Source of the DNA: Paenibacillus sp. D2_2
GTDB lineage: Bacteria; Bacillota; Bacilli; Paenibacillales; Paenibacillaceae
Assembly: GCF_031199965.1 (NCBI RefSeq)
Contig: NZ_CP133605.1
Span: 847,001 to 911,000, forward strand
Length of the DNA: 64,000 nucleotides
Direction of reading: 5' to 3'
The stretch's first letter is position 1, and each line of letters starts with the position of its first letter. Shown piece by piece: positions 19,375 to 29,060 of the stretch. The translations under genes and the position numbers were made by a program. The notes beneath the pieces are model-generated. The model saw only the letters and a program-made list of their open reading frames with translations. It did no database searches and had not been told where the DNA came from.

Positions 19375-20672
19375 TTGAACGTTATAGTAGACCGGAAATG
19401 AGAGCGATCTGGACGGAGGAAAATAAATTCAAGGCATGGCTTGAGGTTGAGTTGTGTGCTTGTGAAGCTTGGTCGGAGCTAGGGGTTATTCCTAAGGAAG
19501 ATGTGGAGCAACTGCGGAAGAATGCTTCATTTGATATGGACCGGATCTATGAAATTGAGCAGGAGACGCGTCATGACGTGATTGCTTTTACACGGGCGGT
19601 CTCCGAGACATTGGGTGCAGAGCGTAAATGGGTTCATTACGGTCTGACCTCAACCGACGTTGTTGACACGGCTCTCGGCTATTTGCTTAAACAGGCAAAT
19701 GAAATCCTGGAACGGGATATTGTTAACTTTATTGAGATTTTGCGCGATAAGGCGCTTGCCTATAAAGATACACCGATGATGGGGCGGACGCATGGGGTTC
19801 ATGCCGAACCAACTACCTTCGGATTGAAAATGGCACTCTGGCACGAAGAAATGAAACGTAACCTGGAGCGCTTCCGTCATGCGGCTGACAATGTGCAATA
19901 CGGCAAAATGTCCGGTGCAGTTGGTACGTATGCGAATATCGATCCATCGGTTGAACATTTCGTCTGCAAGAAGCTAGGTACAAAGGCAGCTCCGATCTCA
20001 ACCCAGACGTTGCAGCGTGATCGCCATGCTGAATATATGGCGACGCTGGCTCTGATTGCGACCTCGCTCGATAAGTTCGCTACCGAGATCCGCGCATTAC
20101 AGAAGAGTGAGTTCCGCGAAGTAGAGGAGGCATTTGCTAAAGGACAAAAAGGTTCCTCAGCAATGCCGCATAAGCGTAATCCGATCGGCTGCGAGAATAT
20201 CTCCGGGTTGTCCCGTGTCATCCGCGGTCATATGATCTCCGCTTACGAAAACGTGACGCTCTGGCATGAGCGCGACATCTCGCATTCCTCTGTTGAACGG
20301 GTTATTCTCCCGGATGCAACGATGCTGCTCAACTACATGCTGAATCGCTTCGGCAATATCGTGAAGAATTTGACGGTATTCCCTGAGAATATGAAGCGCA
20401 ATATGGAGCGGACTTATGGTGTGCCGTTCTCCGGTCGCGTCATGACGAAGCTGATCGATAAGGGCTTTAGCCGCGAACAAGCCTATGATACGGTTCAGCC
20501 GCGGGCGATGCAAGCTTGGGAGACACAGCGTCATTTCCGTGACATTATCGAGGAGACGCCGGAAATTACAGCGGTGTTAAGCAAGGAAGAGATTGAGGAT
20601 GCGTTCAATCCGGCTTGGCATTTGAAGCATGTGGACACGATTTTCCACAAGCTCGGGTTGATCGAAGGCTAA
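19371..20672 (+). CDS. purB: Adenylosuccinate lyase
   Basis: A 433-residue member of the fumarase/aspartase superfamily. It cleaves SAICAR to AICAR and adenylosuccinate to AMP, so it serves both the main pathway and the AMP branch. Signature regions: [26 protein letters not shown] (catalytic histidine) and the flexible loop [19 protein letters not shown] with the catalytic serine. The ATG at 19371 overlaps the purK stop and follows TGGAGGAATC; the longer in-frame start at 19332 lacks support. Confidence 0.97.
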   Translation: MIERYSRPEMRAIWTEENKFKAWLEVELCACEAWSELGVIPKEDVEQLRKNASFDMDRIYEIEQETRHDVIAFTRAVSETLGAERKWVHYGLTSTDVVDTALGYLLKQANEILERDIVNFIEILRDKALAYKDTPMMGRTHGVHAEPTTFGLKMALWHEEMKRNLERFRHAADNVQYGKMSGAVGTYANIDPSVEHFVCKKLGTKAAPISTQTLQRDRHAEYMATLALIATSLDKFATEIRALQKSEFREVEEAFAKGQKGSSAMPHKRNPIGCENISGLSRVIRGHMISAYENVTLWHERDISHSSVERVILPDATMLLNYMLNRFGNIVKNLTVFPENMKRNMERTYGVPFSGRVMTKLIDKGFSREQAYDTVQPRAMQAWETQRHFRDIIEETPEITAVLSKEEIEDAFNPAWHLKHVDTIFHKLGLIEG

Positions 20673-20754
20673 ACGAAGTTCATCGCCTCTAATAGAGGCT
20701 TAACCGGCAGCGCCGCTTGAATATAGATGTTGAATTCAGGACAGGGCAGGGACT

Positions 20755-20810
20755 AGCGACCGAAAGAACATTTCACCCGCCTGCCTTCATCCGCGCAATT
20801 ATTAGTTCAA
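20755..20810 (+). repeat. Intergenic repeat family R2, partial copy
   Basis: About 56 bases closely matching the distal part of the repeat at 21791-21935 (shared GAACATTTCACCC and CTGCCTTCATCCG, ending TTAGTTCAA), lying between purB and purC. Confidence 0.75.
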
Positions 20811-20857
20811 CTAACATGGAAGGCAAGCGGCGCGCGCCACTAAGGAGGACAGTTATT

Positions 20858-21796
20858 ATGTCAGCAAGAGCTATATCAACGGCAGAGGGTCTTGTGAAAG
20901 CCCCATTGCTGTACAAGGGTAAGGTCCGCGAATTGTATGATCTAGGCGAGCATTACTTGATCGTCGTAACCGACCGGATTTCCGCTTTTGACTTTGTGCT
21001 TGAACCGGCCGTGCCTGATAAAGGCAACGTTCTTAACCGGCTAAGCAATTTCTGGTTTGAACAGACTGCGGAATTGATGGAGAACCATGTTGTGCATACC
21101 GATGTCGAATTGCTAGGTAATATGATTAGCGAAGAGAATAAGGATATTTTGCGTAAAAGAGTGATGGTTACTCGCAAAGCACAGCGTATCGACATCGAAT
21201 GTGTGGTACGTGGTTATGTAACCGGCGGGGGCTGGCGGCAGTATCAGAAGAACGGTGAGATTAATGGAATTTCACTTGCAGCAGGCTTGCGGATGAATGA
21301 TCAATTGCCAGAGCCGATCTTTACTCCTGCAGCTAAGAACAATGTCGGTCATGATGAGGATATCTCGTACGAGGTGATGGCGGAACAGGTTGGAGCTGAG
21401 CTGGCTGAGCAACTACGCAACCGCAGTCTTGAGCTGTATGCCTTCGCTCGTGATTTCTGCGAGAAGCGCGGTATCATTCTTGCCGATTGCAAGCTGGAAT
21501 TTGGCCTGATTGACGGTAGGCTGATTCTGATCGACGAGATTTTCACACCAGATGCATCTCGCTTTTGGGCCAAAGAGAATTACGTGCTGGATGTCGATAT
21601 CGACAGTATGGATAAAGAGCCGGTACGCAATTATCTGGCACATTCCGATTGGGATAAGAACAGTCAGCCTGATCCGCTACCAGGCGTCGGTCGTCGAGGA
21701 GACTTCGCGTCGCTATCGGGATATTTACTCTCGTATTTCCGGGCAGCAGCTATAGATGTTGAGCTCTGGAAAGGAACAGGCAAGAGGGAGAAATGA
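20858..21796 (+). CDS. purC: Phosphoribosylaminoimidazole-succinocarboxamide synthase (SAICAR synthetase)
   Basis: Joins CAIR and aspartate with ATP to give SAICAR. The protein starts MSARAISTAEGLVK and has LYKGKVRELYDLG, VTDRISAFDFVL, the CVVRGYVTGGGW segment and DEIFTPDASRFW. At 312 residues it is slightly longer than Bacillus PurC and has the N-terminal extension of the yeast-like class. AAGGAGG lies eight bases before ATG 20858; the in-frame region upstream to 20717 is repeat-derived and not conserved. The stop lies inside the first bases of a repeat copy. Confidence 0.96.
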   Translation: MSARAISTAEGLVKAPLLYKGKVRELYDLGEHYLIVVTDRISAFDFVLEPAVPDKGNVLNRLSNFWFEQTAELMENHVVHTDVELLGNMISEENKDILRKRVMVTRKAQRIDIECVVRGYVTGGGWRQYQKNGEINGISLAAGLRMNDQLPEPIFTPAAKNNVGHDEDISYEVMAEQVGAELAEQLRNRSLELYAFARDFCEKRGIILADCKLEFGLIDGRLILIDEIFTPDASRFWAKENYVLDVDIDSMDKEPVRNYLAHSDWDKNSQPDPLPGVGRRGDFASLSGYLLSYFRAAAIDVELWKGTGKREK

Positions 21797-21935
21797 TTCT
21801 GGAGAAGCGTAGCGTTCGCCTTTGTGAACGGATTTCTACCTTTTTGGATACTATTAAATCAAAGAAATCTGTGAACAACAGCGATCGGAAGAACATTTCA
21901 CCCGGCTGCCTTCATCCGTACTACCATTAGTTCAA
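21791..21935 (+). repeat. Intergenic repeat family R2, copy 2
   Basis: A 145-base copy in opposite orientation to that at 10677-10818. It begins AAATGATTCTGGAGAAGCG, which includes the purC stop codon. GTGAACGGATTTCTACC and a downstream AAGAAATCTGTGAAC form arms of a possible RNA hairpin inside the operon transcript. Confidence 0.88.
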
Positions 21936-22019
21936 TATATATAGCAACTATTTTTCTATCATCCTGTGTTTCAAGTTTTTGTATTCATAGAGTAGTCCAT
22001 GAAGTGCAAAACAGTGCGT

Positions 22020-22048
22020 ATTCAAAAAGCTTCGGTTTTTTTTGAATT
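22020..22048 (+). other. Terminator-like hairpin between purC and purS
   Basis: ATTCAAAAA and a T-rich TTTTTTTTGAAT arm flank GCTTCGG. The A-rich stem is weak. It could be a processing site or a partial attenuator inside the pur operon. Confidence 0.4.
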
Positions 22049-22102
22049 AACTCTAGTAGACTTATACCGCGGCAGCGCCGCAATACAAACTTTAGGAGGA
22101 AC

Positions 22103-22357
22103 ATGAGAGATATGTTGAAAGCGAAGGTCTATGTCACCATTAAGCAAAGCGTACTTGATCCGCAGGGAGTTGCCGTACAAGGTGCACTGCATTCTATGGG
22201 GTTCCACGAAGTGGGAAGCGTTCGTATCGGTAAGTATATGGAGCTACAGCTCGAGACCGATGATCGCTTTGAAGCCGAAGCTCGCGTAAAGGCAATGTGC
22301 GAAAAGCTTCTGGCGAATACAGTCGTAGAAGACTACCGCTTCGAATTGGAGGGCTAA
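22103..22357 (+). CDS. purS: Phosphoribosylformylglycinamidine synthase subunit PurS
   Basis: An 84-residue subunit bridging PurQ and PurL in the Gram-positive three-part FGAM synthase. KAKVYVTIKQSVLDPQGVAV and GFHEVGSVRIGKYMEL are characteristic. AGGAGG sits only three bases before the ATG at 22103 and twelve before the in-frame ATG at 22112 (MLKAKVYV), so either start is possible. The stop is followed within four bases by purQ. Confidence 0.95.
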   Translation: MRDMLKAKVYVTIKQSVLDPQGVAVQGALHSMGFHEVGSVRIGKYMELQLETDDRFEAEARVKAMCEKLLANTVVEDYRFELEG

Positions 22358-22360
22358 TTG

Positions 22361-23050
22361 ATGAAATTCGCAGTACTCGTATTTCCCGGTTCCAACTGTG
22401 ACATCGACTGCTATAAAGCAGTTGAGGATGCATTGGGCGAACATGTCGATTATGTATGGCATACCGCTACGGATTTATCCGCCTATGATTGCATTCTAGT
22501 TCCAGGCGGTTTCTCATATGGTGATTATCTTCGCTGCGGCGCGATTTCCCGCTTCGCTCCTGTAATGGCTGAAGTAGCCAAAGCAGCAGAAGCTGGTAAG
22601 TTTGTACTTGGCATCTGCAACGGATTCCAGATTTTGACGGAGGCAGGCTTGCTGCCAGGAACACTTCGTCGTAATATGTCGCTCAAGTTCCGCTGTCATG
22701 ACACACTGCTACGGGTTGAGAACAACAACAATCCGTTCACAAGCGAGTATGCACTTGGCGAAGAGATTATTATTCCGATCGCTCATGGCGAAGGCAACTA
22801 TTATTGCGATGAAGCGACTCTCGCTGGGCTGCAGGCGAACGGGCAAATTATTTTCCGTTATGTTAATAATCCAAATGGCTCTCTTGACGATATCGCTGGT
22901 ATTTCCAATGAACGGGGTAATGTAGTCGGCATGATGCCGCATCCGGAGCGCGCGGTTAGCAGTTTGCTTGGATCAGAGGATGGTAAGAAAATGTTCACAT
23001 CGATTTTGAAGACTTGGAGGGATCAGCATGAGTCAGCAAGTGTCCGCTAA
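22361..23050 (+). CDS. purQ: Phosphoribosylformylglycinamidine synthase glutaminase subunit PurQ
   Basis: A 229-residue class I glutamine amidotransferase that supplies ammonia to PurL. It opens [20 protein letters not shown]. The nucleophile elbow [10 protein letters not shown] holds the catalytic cysteine, and the late MMPHPERAV segment provides the His/Glu part of the triad. The ATG at 22361 follows GGAGGG at eight bases; the TTG immediately upstream is less likely. The 3' end overlaps purL by 23 bases. Confidence 0.97.
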   Translation: MKFAVLVFPGSNCDIDCYKAVEDALGEHVDYVWHTATDLSAYDCILVPGGFSYGDYLRCGAISRFAPVMAEVAKAAEAGKFVLGICNGFQILTEAGLLPGTLRRNMSLKFRCHDTLLRVENNNNPFTSEYALGEEIIIPIAHGEGNYYCDEATLAGLQANGQIIFRYVNNPNGSLDDIAGISNERGNVVGMMPHPERAVSSLLGSEDGKKMFTSILKTWRDQHESASVR

Positions 23051-25274
23051 AGAACCGAATGCAGAACAAATTGCAGAGCAGCAAATTTATAAACAAATGG
23101 GCGTTTCGGATAGCGAGTATGAGCTGATCTGCGGATTTCTCGGTCGTAAGCCGAACTATACAGAGATTGGCGTATTCAGTGTAATGTGGTCTGAGCACTG
23201 CGCATACAAGAACTCCAAACCACTGCTGAGAAGATTTCCAACTAGCGGCCCGCGCGTATTGATGGGTCCTGGTGAAGGTGCGGGTATCGTCGATATTGGC
23301 GATAATCAAGCGGTTGTGTTCAAGATTGAAAGTCATAACCACCCTTCGGCGGTAGAGCCTTATCAGGGCGCGGCTACTGGGGTGGGCGGCATTATTCGCG
23401 ATATTTTCTCCATGGGTGCTAGACCGATTGCTTCTCTTAACTCTTTGCGTTTTGGCAAGCTAGAGAGTGACAGGGTTAAATACTTGTTCGAGCATGTTGT
23501 AGCTGGTATTGCCGGATACGGTAACTGTATCGGTATTCCGACAGTTGGTGGCGAGGTTGTCTTCGACGAATCCTATGACGGTAATCCGCTCGTTAATGCG
23601 ATGTGTGTCGGCTTGATCGATCACGATAAAATCCAACGCGGTGTCGCCAAGGGCGTAGGCAACCCGGTGTTCTATGTGGGTCCTCCAACAGGCCGTGACG
23701 GGATTCATGGCGCGACCTTCGCATCTGAGGAATTGACTGAGGAATCGGAAGCGAAGCGTACAGCTGTACAGGTTGGCGATCCGTTCATGGAGAAGCTCGT
23801 GATGGAGGCTTGTCTGGAACTGATCGATACAGGTATCGTACTCGGTATTCAGGATATGGGTGCAGCGGGTCTAACTTGTTCTAGTGCAGAGATGGCTAGT
23901 AAAGCCGGCAATGGTCTGGAACTTTATCTGGACGAAGTACCACAACGCGAGGAAGGCATGACGGCTTACGAAATGATGCTGTCGGAGTCACAGGAACGGA
24001 TGCTGTTCGTTGTAGAACCTAAGGATGAAGCTCAGGCATGTGAAATCTTTGAACGTTGGGGCGTAATTTGCGCCAAGGTCGGTAAGGTAACCGATGACGG
24101 TCGTCTGAAGTTGATTCATCATGGTGAGGTTGTCGGCGATATGCCGGTGACAGCGCTTGTTGATGAATGTCCTATCTATAATAAACCGTCTAGCGTACCT
24201 ACTTATTATGAAGAGAATGCAAATATAGATACTTTAAGATATGAAGAAGTTCGTGATTTGAACGGTGCATTGGATAAAGTGTTATCTTCGCCTTCTGTAG
24301 CTAGCAAGGCATGGGTCTATAACCAATACGATTACATGGTGCGTACGAGCACAGCAGTGCGTCCGGGTTCAGACGCTGCTGTCGTAACGGTTCATGGAAC
24401 TCGTAAGGCGCTGGCCATGACGACGGACTGTAACGGACGGTTCGTGTATCTCGATCCTGAGGTTGGCGGCAAAATCGCCGTAAGCGAAGCAGCGCGCAAC
24501 ATCGTTTGCTCCGGTGCAGAGCCGCTGGCGATTACGGATAACTTGAACTTCGGTAGCCCGGAGAAGCCGGATATTTTCTGGCAGATGGAGAAATCAGTTG
24601 ACGGGATGGCGGAAGCCTGCCGTGTCCTTGATACTCCAGTTATCGGAGGTAATGTCAGTCTCTATAACGAAAATACCAAGGGTGCGATCTATCCGACACC
24701 TGTCGTCGGAATGGTCGGTCTGGTACATGATACGGATCATATTACGACGCAAGGCTTCAAAAATGAGGGAGATGCCATTCTCTTGCTTGGTGACACTTTT
24801 GGAGAACTGGGCGGCAGTGAATTCCAGGCTGTTGTTCATGGCACTACTGAAGGGCGTCCACCACAGCTTGATTTGAATAAGGAAAAATCACTGCTTAACG
24901 CGGTTCTTAAGGCAATTCAGAGTGGATTCGTTCAATCGGCACATGATCTCTCTGAAGGCGGTCTTGCTGTCGCTCTGGCAGAATCCTGCATCAGCGGTGG
25001 CTTGGGAGCTCAGGTTGAGCTTCCTGCATCGGACTTGCGTGCGGACATCGCCCTGTTCAGTGAATCTCAATCGCGCATCATGCTCTCGTCTTCGTCAAAT
25101 CATGTGGATGAGCTTGTACAGTTGATCGGGAAGTACGGCGTGCCAGTTCGGGTAATCGGAAACGTGGAGGGCAAGGATCTTGTCGTCCATGCAAGTGGCG
25201 CTGCTGTTGTGAATAGACCGGTACAGGAGCTGAAGCAGGTCTGGGAGGATGTCATTCCATGTCTGATGAAATAG
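23028..25274 (+). CDS. purL: Phosphoribosylformylglycinamidine synthase subunit PurL
   Basis: The 748-residue synthetase subunit of FGAM synthase (small-PurL type). It has the conserved [13 protein letters not shown] near residue 55, the ATP-binding [34 protein letters not shown] and a C-terminal [16 protein letters not shown] repeat. It acts with PurS and PurQ to convert FGAR to FGAM. It overlaps purQ upstream and purF downstream, so the four genes are probably translationally coupled. Confidence 0.98.
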   Translation: MSQQVSAKEPNAEQIAEQQIYKQMGVSDSEYELICGFLGRKPNYTEIGVFSVMWSEHCAYKNSKPLLRRFPTSGPRVLMGPGEGAGIVDIGDNQAVVFKIESHNHPSAVEPYQGAATGVGGIIRDIFSMGARPIASLNSLRFGKLESDRVKYLFEHVVAGIAGYGNCIGIPTVGGEVVFDESYDGNPLVNAMCVGLIDHDKIQRGVAKGVGNPVFYVGPPTGRDGIHGATFASEELTEESEAKRTAVQVGDPFMEKLVMEACLELIDTGIVLGIQDMGAAGLTCSSAEMASKAGNGLELYLDEVPQREEGMTAYEMMLSESQERMLFVVEPKDEAQACEIFERWGVICAKVGKVTDDGRLKLIHHGEVVGDMPVTALVDECPIYNKPSSVPTYYEENANIDTLRYEEVRDLNGALDKVLSSPSVASKAWVYNQYDYMVRTSTAVRPGSDAAVVTVHGTRKALAMTTDCNGRFVYLDPEVGGKIAVSEAARNIVCSGAEPLAITDNLNFGSPEKPDIFWQMEKSVDGMAEACRVLDTPVIGGNVSLYNENTKGAIYPTPVVGMVGLVHDTDHITTQGFKNEGDAILLLGDTFGELGGSEFQAVVHGTTEGRPPQLDLNKEKSLLNAVLKAIQSGFVQSAHDLSEGGLAVALAESCISGGLGAQVELPASDLRADIALFSESQSRIMLSSSSNHVDELVQLIGKYGVPVRVIGNVEGKDLVVHASGAAVVNRPVQELKQVWEDVIPCLMK

Positions 25275-26731
25275 TACCTCTCTGGACAGGTGATTATTAT
25301 AACGAGGGCAGCGGGCGTGACGGCATATTCGACAAATTAAAAGAAGAATGCGGCGTGTTCGGGGTGTTTGGTCATCCCGAGGCCGCTTCTATATCCTATT
25401 ACGGTCTGCATGCACTGCAGCATCGCGGTGAGGAGAGCGCTGGACTCTGCGTTGCAAGTGGAGCGGAGTTTAATTATCACCGCGGAATGGGGCTAGTTAA
25501 GGAAGTCTTTGATCGTGACAAGCTGTCCTCACTACAAGGGGATCGCTCGATCGGCCATGTCCGCTATTCGACAAGCGGGGATAGCCGTCTGACGAATGCC
25601 CAGCCGCTCATATTCAAGTATCGTGATGGCGATCTTGCGGTTGCAACGAATGGTAATATCGTCAATGCTCCGAAGATCCGCCGCGAGTTGGAGCAGTCTG
25701 GCTCGATCTTTCAGACGACAAGCGATACGGAAGTGATCGCTCATCTAATCGCCCGTTCCTCCAAGGACTTCGTGGAGGCGGCGAAGGATGCGCTTAGTCA
25801 GTTGGTCGGCGGGTTCGCCTTTCTGTTGATGACGAATGACAAGTTGCTTGTAGCTAGTGATCCGAATGGTTTGCGGCCTATATCGATGGCTCGCCTTGGC
25901 GATGCTTATCTGTTCTCGTCCGAGACCTGTGCCTTTGAGGTCGTCGGGGCAGAGATCATCCGCGACATCCGTCCCGGCGAAATGCTGGTGCTTGATGCGA
26001 ATGGTTTGCGTGAAGACCGCTATGCCGAACCACAGCGCAAAGCGTTATGTGCGATGGAGTACATCTACTTCGCTCGTCCGGACAGCGATCTGAATGGCTC
26101 GAATCTGCATGCAGCCCGGAAGCGGATGGGCCAGGTGATGGCTCAAGAGTCTTTTGTCGATGCGGATGTCGTTACAGGTGTGCCGGATTCCAGTATTTCT
26201 GCGGCGATTGGTTACGCGGAGCAGACCGGGATTCCATATGAGCTCGGACTGATCAAGAATAAATATACGGGGCGGACCTTTATTCAGCCTAGTCAGGAGC
26301 TGCGTGAGCTCGGCGTAAAGATGAAGCTTAGCGCCGTTCGCCGCGTCGTAGAAGGTAAGCGCGTGGTCATGATCGATGACTCCATCGTGCGCGGAACTAC
26401 TTCTCGCCGCATCGTTAATTTGCTACGTCAAGCAGGAGCTACCGAGGTACATGTCCGCATTACTTCACCACCATTTAAGAATCCTTGCTTCTATGGGATA
26501 GATACTCCGGATCGTGGCGAGCTAATTGCTTCTTCACGCTCCATTGAAGAGATTTGCCGGGAGATCAATGCCGATTCGTTAGAATTCCTAAGCGCGGAAG
26601 GCTTGATTCAAGCGGTTGGCGGTGACAATAAGGAAGACTACAAGGGTGGCATGTGTATGGCTTGCTTCGACAACGATTACCCAACGCGCACCGACTTTAA
26701 CGGTGAAGAGAAGTACGGCTGTACGAGTTAA
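25259..26731 (+). CDS. purF: Amidophosphoribosyltransferase (PRPP glutamine amidotransferase)
   Basis: The first committed step: PRPP plus glutamine to phosphoribosylamine. The propeptide (about 30 residues, longer than the 11 of B. subtilis) should be removed to expose Cys31 in [10 protein letters not shown] as the N-terminal nucleophile. Later features are the HRGEESAGL glutaminase loop, the PRPP-binding [14 protein letters not shown], and cysteine residues of an expected Fe-S cluster (near KRGMC-type positions, [10 protein letters not shown]). The gene overlaps purL by 16 bases. 490 residues in total. Confidence 0.97.
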   Translation: MSDEIVPLWTGDYYNEGSGRDGIFDKLKEECGVFGVFGHPEAASISYYGLHALQHRGEESAGLCVASGAEFNYHRGMGLVKEVFDRDKLSSLQGDRSIGHVRYSTSGDSRLTNAQPLIFKYRDGDLAVATNGNIVNAPKIRRELEQSGSIFQTTSDTEVIAHLIARSSKDFVEAAKDALSQLVGGFAFLLMTNDKLLVASDPNGLRPISMARLGDAYLFSSETCAFEVVGAEIIRDIRPGEMLVLDANGLREDRYAEPQRKALCAMEYIYFARPDSDLNGSNLHAARKRMGQVMAQESFVDADVVTGVPDSSISAAIGYAEQTGIPYELGLIKNKYTGRTFIQPSQELRELGVKMKLSAVRRVVEGKRVVMIDDSIVRGTTSRRIVNLLRQAGATEVHVRITSPPFKNPCFYGIDTPDRGELIASSRSIEEICREINADSLEFLSAEGLIQAVGGDNKEDYKGGMCMACFDNDYPTRTDFNGEEKYGCTS

Positions 26732-26740
26732 TAACTGCTC

Positions 26741-26924
26741 TTACGAAACACCTTATCGCTATTTGAGCTAATATGGCAGTAATTTAAGTCTAACGAAACA
26801 CCATATCGCTATTTGGGCCAAATCGAGGCTAAAAGTAACTATTTTGGCTAAATAACGATCCCCAGTTTCGTTAAAATTCTCAAATGCCCTTTTTCACGTA
26901 AATAGCGATACCACGTTTCGTTAG
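26741..26924. repeat. Palindromic repeat array between purF and purM
   Basis: Four units of about 24 bases, consensus TAACGAAACnnnnTATCGCTATTT: forward at 26741-26764 and 26791-26814, reverse at 26850-26873 and 26900-26924. The arrangement matches the array at 11543-11728, although the unit sequence differs apart from the TAACGnA start. Confidence 0.8.
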
Positions 26925-26982
26925 AAATCGAGTTCATATGTGATGATCAATGTGATTAATGATGTGAAATACCATAAGTTCG

Positions 26983-27240
26983 AGTTCAAAAAGTACGGTT
27001 TTCAGCACCGAGAAGGTTGGATGAAGCTAGGGCATGAGGAGCGGAGCGTACGTAGTTGGTACGTGAGCACCTAAGATGTTTCCGTAGGAAACATGACTTC
27101 GTAAGCATCAGCTTAGGCCCGGCTGAATTCAAGACTCGATGTCGAATAAGATCGCAAGAAAACCAACCTTTGAGTCGCGGTCGCTCATCCATGAATGGCC
27201 TCGTTAGAGGTTTTCTTATCAAAAGCGGACTTTTTGAACT
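26983..27240 (+). mobile_element. MITE-like element, copy A (258 bp), directly before purM
   Basis: The ends are about 20-base imperfect inverted repeats (AGTTCAAAAAGT followed by nCGnTTTT). The inner sequence matches 50259-50429 and, inverted, 58597-58843: CAGCACCGAGAAGGTTGGAT, TACGTGAGCACC and GCCCGGCTGAATTCAAGA recur. It has no transposase. It ends 14 bases before the purM ribosome binding site, inside the operon. Confidence 0.85.
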
Positions 27241-27273
27241 ACCTATAATTTACGTTAAGGAGAGTGTCCTTTC

Positions 27274-28316
27274 GTGTCAGAAGCATATAAAAAAGCCGGG
27301 TGGACATCGCGGCTGGTAATGAAGCGGTAGAGCGGATGAAGAAGCACGTTAAACGGACGTTTCGTCCGGAAGTTATGACCGACCTTGGCGGGTTCGGCGC
27401 TTTATTCGGTTTGAACAAGGATAAATATGAGGAGCCAGTGCTTGTATCGGGAACAGATGGCGTGGGAACGAAGCTGAAGATTGCCTTTGCGATGGACAAG
27501 CATGACACGATTGGTATCGATGCAGTGGCGATGTGTGTGAACGACATCGTTGTTCAAGGCGCTGAGCCGTTGTTCTTTCTCGATTATCTGGCTTGCGATA
27601 AAGTGATTCCGGGCAAGATCGAAGCGATCGTTGCCGGAATTGCCGAGGGATGTCACGAATCCGGCTGTGCGCTGATTGGCGGAGAAACTGCCGAGATGCC
27701 GGGGATGTACGCAGAAGGTGAATATGATATTGCTGGTTTTACGGTAGGTGTCGTGGATAAGAGCAAGATTGTCAACGGGAGCACAATTACCTCTGGTGAT
27801 GTTGTGATCGGCCTTGCTTCTAGCGGCGTTCATAGTAATGGCTTCTCGCTAGTGCGCAAGCTGCTGTTGGAAGATGGCGGTTACGGCCTGCAGGATGAAG
27901 TAGCAGAGCTGGGCGGTGCGAAGCTGGGCGATGTGCTGCTGACGCCAACGAAGCTATATGTGAAGCCCGTGCTCCGTTTGCTGGAGCTGGTTCAGGTGAA
28001 GGGCATGGCTCATATTACCGGCGGCGGCTTTATCGAAAATATTCCGCGCGTATTACCGGAAGGGGTTAATGTAGAAGTGGATTACGGCTCCTGGCCGATT
28101 CTACCGATCTTCTCCTTGCTTCAGAAGCAAGGAAATGTCAGCAACCGCGATATGTTCACAACCTTTAATATGGGGATCGGCCTAGTGATTGTTGTTGCCG
28201 AAGATCAAGCAGAGGCTGCCCTTGATGCATTGCGCAATGCAGGAGAGAATCCTTATACAATCGGACGAGTTACCGAAGGAAATCGGGAAGTGACATTTAA
28301 AGGAGCCCAAGTCTGA
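27274..28316 (+). CDS. purM: Phosphoribosylformylglycinamidine cyclo-ligase (AIR synthetase), frameshifted
   Basis: Closes the imidazole ring, FGAM to AIR. The start is GTG after AAGGAGAG, reading VSEAYKKAG; the frame is then lost at GGG 27298-27300. One added G gives [16 protein letters not shown] and the rest is intact: [45 protein letters not shown] and [13 protein letters not shown]. About 347 residues after repair. The TGA overlaps the purN ATG. Confidence 0.95.
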
Positions 28317-28933
28317 TGAGTTCACCTTTCCGGATTGCCGTATTTGCTTCAGGTCAAGGCAGCAACTTCCAGACGCTGGTAGAGGCGATACAGAACGGGA
28401 GTGTTGACGCTGAGATCGTGCTGCTAGTCAGCGATAAGGCGAAGGCACCGGTCGTCGAACGAGCCCATAAGGCTGGTGTAGACAGCTATGTGTTTGATCC
28501 AAAAGCTTATGCGAAGCGCGAAGAATATGAGCTGGAAATTGCCGCTGAATTGGAGCGGAGACAGATCGATTTGGTGGTTCTTGCTGGATATATGCGTCTA
28601 CTGACGCCAGTACTGGTCGATCGGTATGCAGGGAGAATGATTAATATTCATCCATCGCTGTTGCCGTCTTTTCCAGGTAAGGATGCAATCGGACAGGCTT
28701 GGAATTATGGAGTCAAAATAACTGGCATTACCGTCCATCTTGTAGATGGAGGCATGGATACGGGTGCTGTCATCGCTCAGAAAGCGGTTGAGATCAGGGA
28801 TGGTGACAATCTGGAATCTCTAGAAGAGAAGATTCATGCGGCTGAAAAAGAACTGTATCCGGTGGTCGTCTCATGGTTCGCCAAAGGGCTGGTTCATGTC
28901 GAAGGTCGTAAAGTTTCGGTTTTACAGAACTAG
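28316..28933 (+). CDS. purN: Phosphoribosylglycinamide formyltransferase (GAR transformylase)
   Basis: A 205-residue folate-dependent enzyme that formylates GAR. It has the FASGQGSNFQ phosphate-binding start, GYMRLL, NIHPSLLPSFPG with the catalytic Asn-His pair, and HLVDGGMDTGAVIAQ with the catalytic aspartate. The start overlaps the purM stop by one base, with AAGGAG upstream. Confidence 0.97.
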   Translation: MSSPFRIAVFASGQGSNFQTLVEAIQNGSVDAEIVLLVSDKAKAPVVERAHKAGVDSYVFDPKAYAKREEYELEIAAELERRQIDLVVLAGYMRLLTPVLVDRYAGRMINIHPSLLPSFPGKDAIGQAWNYGVKITGITVHLVDGGMDTGAVIAQKAVEIRDGDNLESLEEKIHAAEKELYPVVVSWFAKGLVHVEGRKVSVLQN

Positions 28934-29002
28934 TTATTGTCATACATTCAGGAGTTTAATTTTTATAGGTGACAGGACAAGATGTTCTTTCTAATGCAAT
29001 TT

Positions 29003-29024
29003 CGATATTTCCCGAGAAATATCG
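29003..29024 (+). other. Hairpin in the purN-purH gap
   Basis: CGATATTTC (29003-29011) pairs perfectly with GAAATATCG (29016-29024) around CCGA. No T-run follows, so it is more likely an mRNA-processing or stability element than a terminator. Confidence 0.45.
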
Positions 29025-29060
29025 TGTTCATATTCGTCATTTAAGAGGAGGAAGCAATTC

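Noticed and set aside
20717..20857. N-terminal extension of purC
   Set aside because: The extension encodes repeat DNA and is not conserved; AAGGAGG stands in front of ATG 20858.
26741..26924. CRISPR-like repeat
   Set aside because: Only four units, in two orientations, with unequal spacing and no cas genes.
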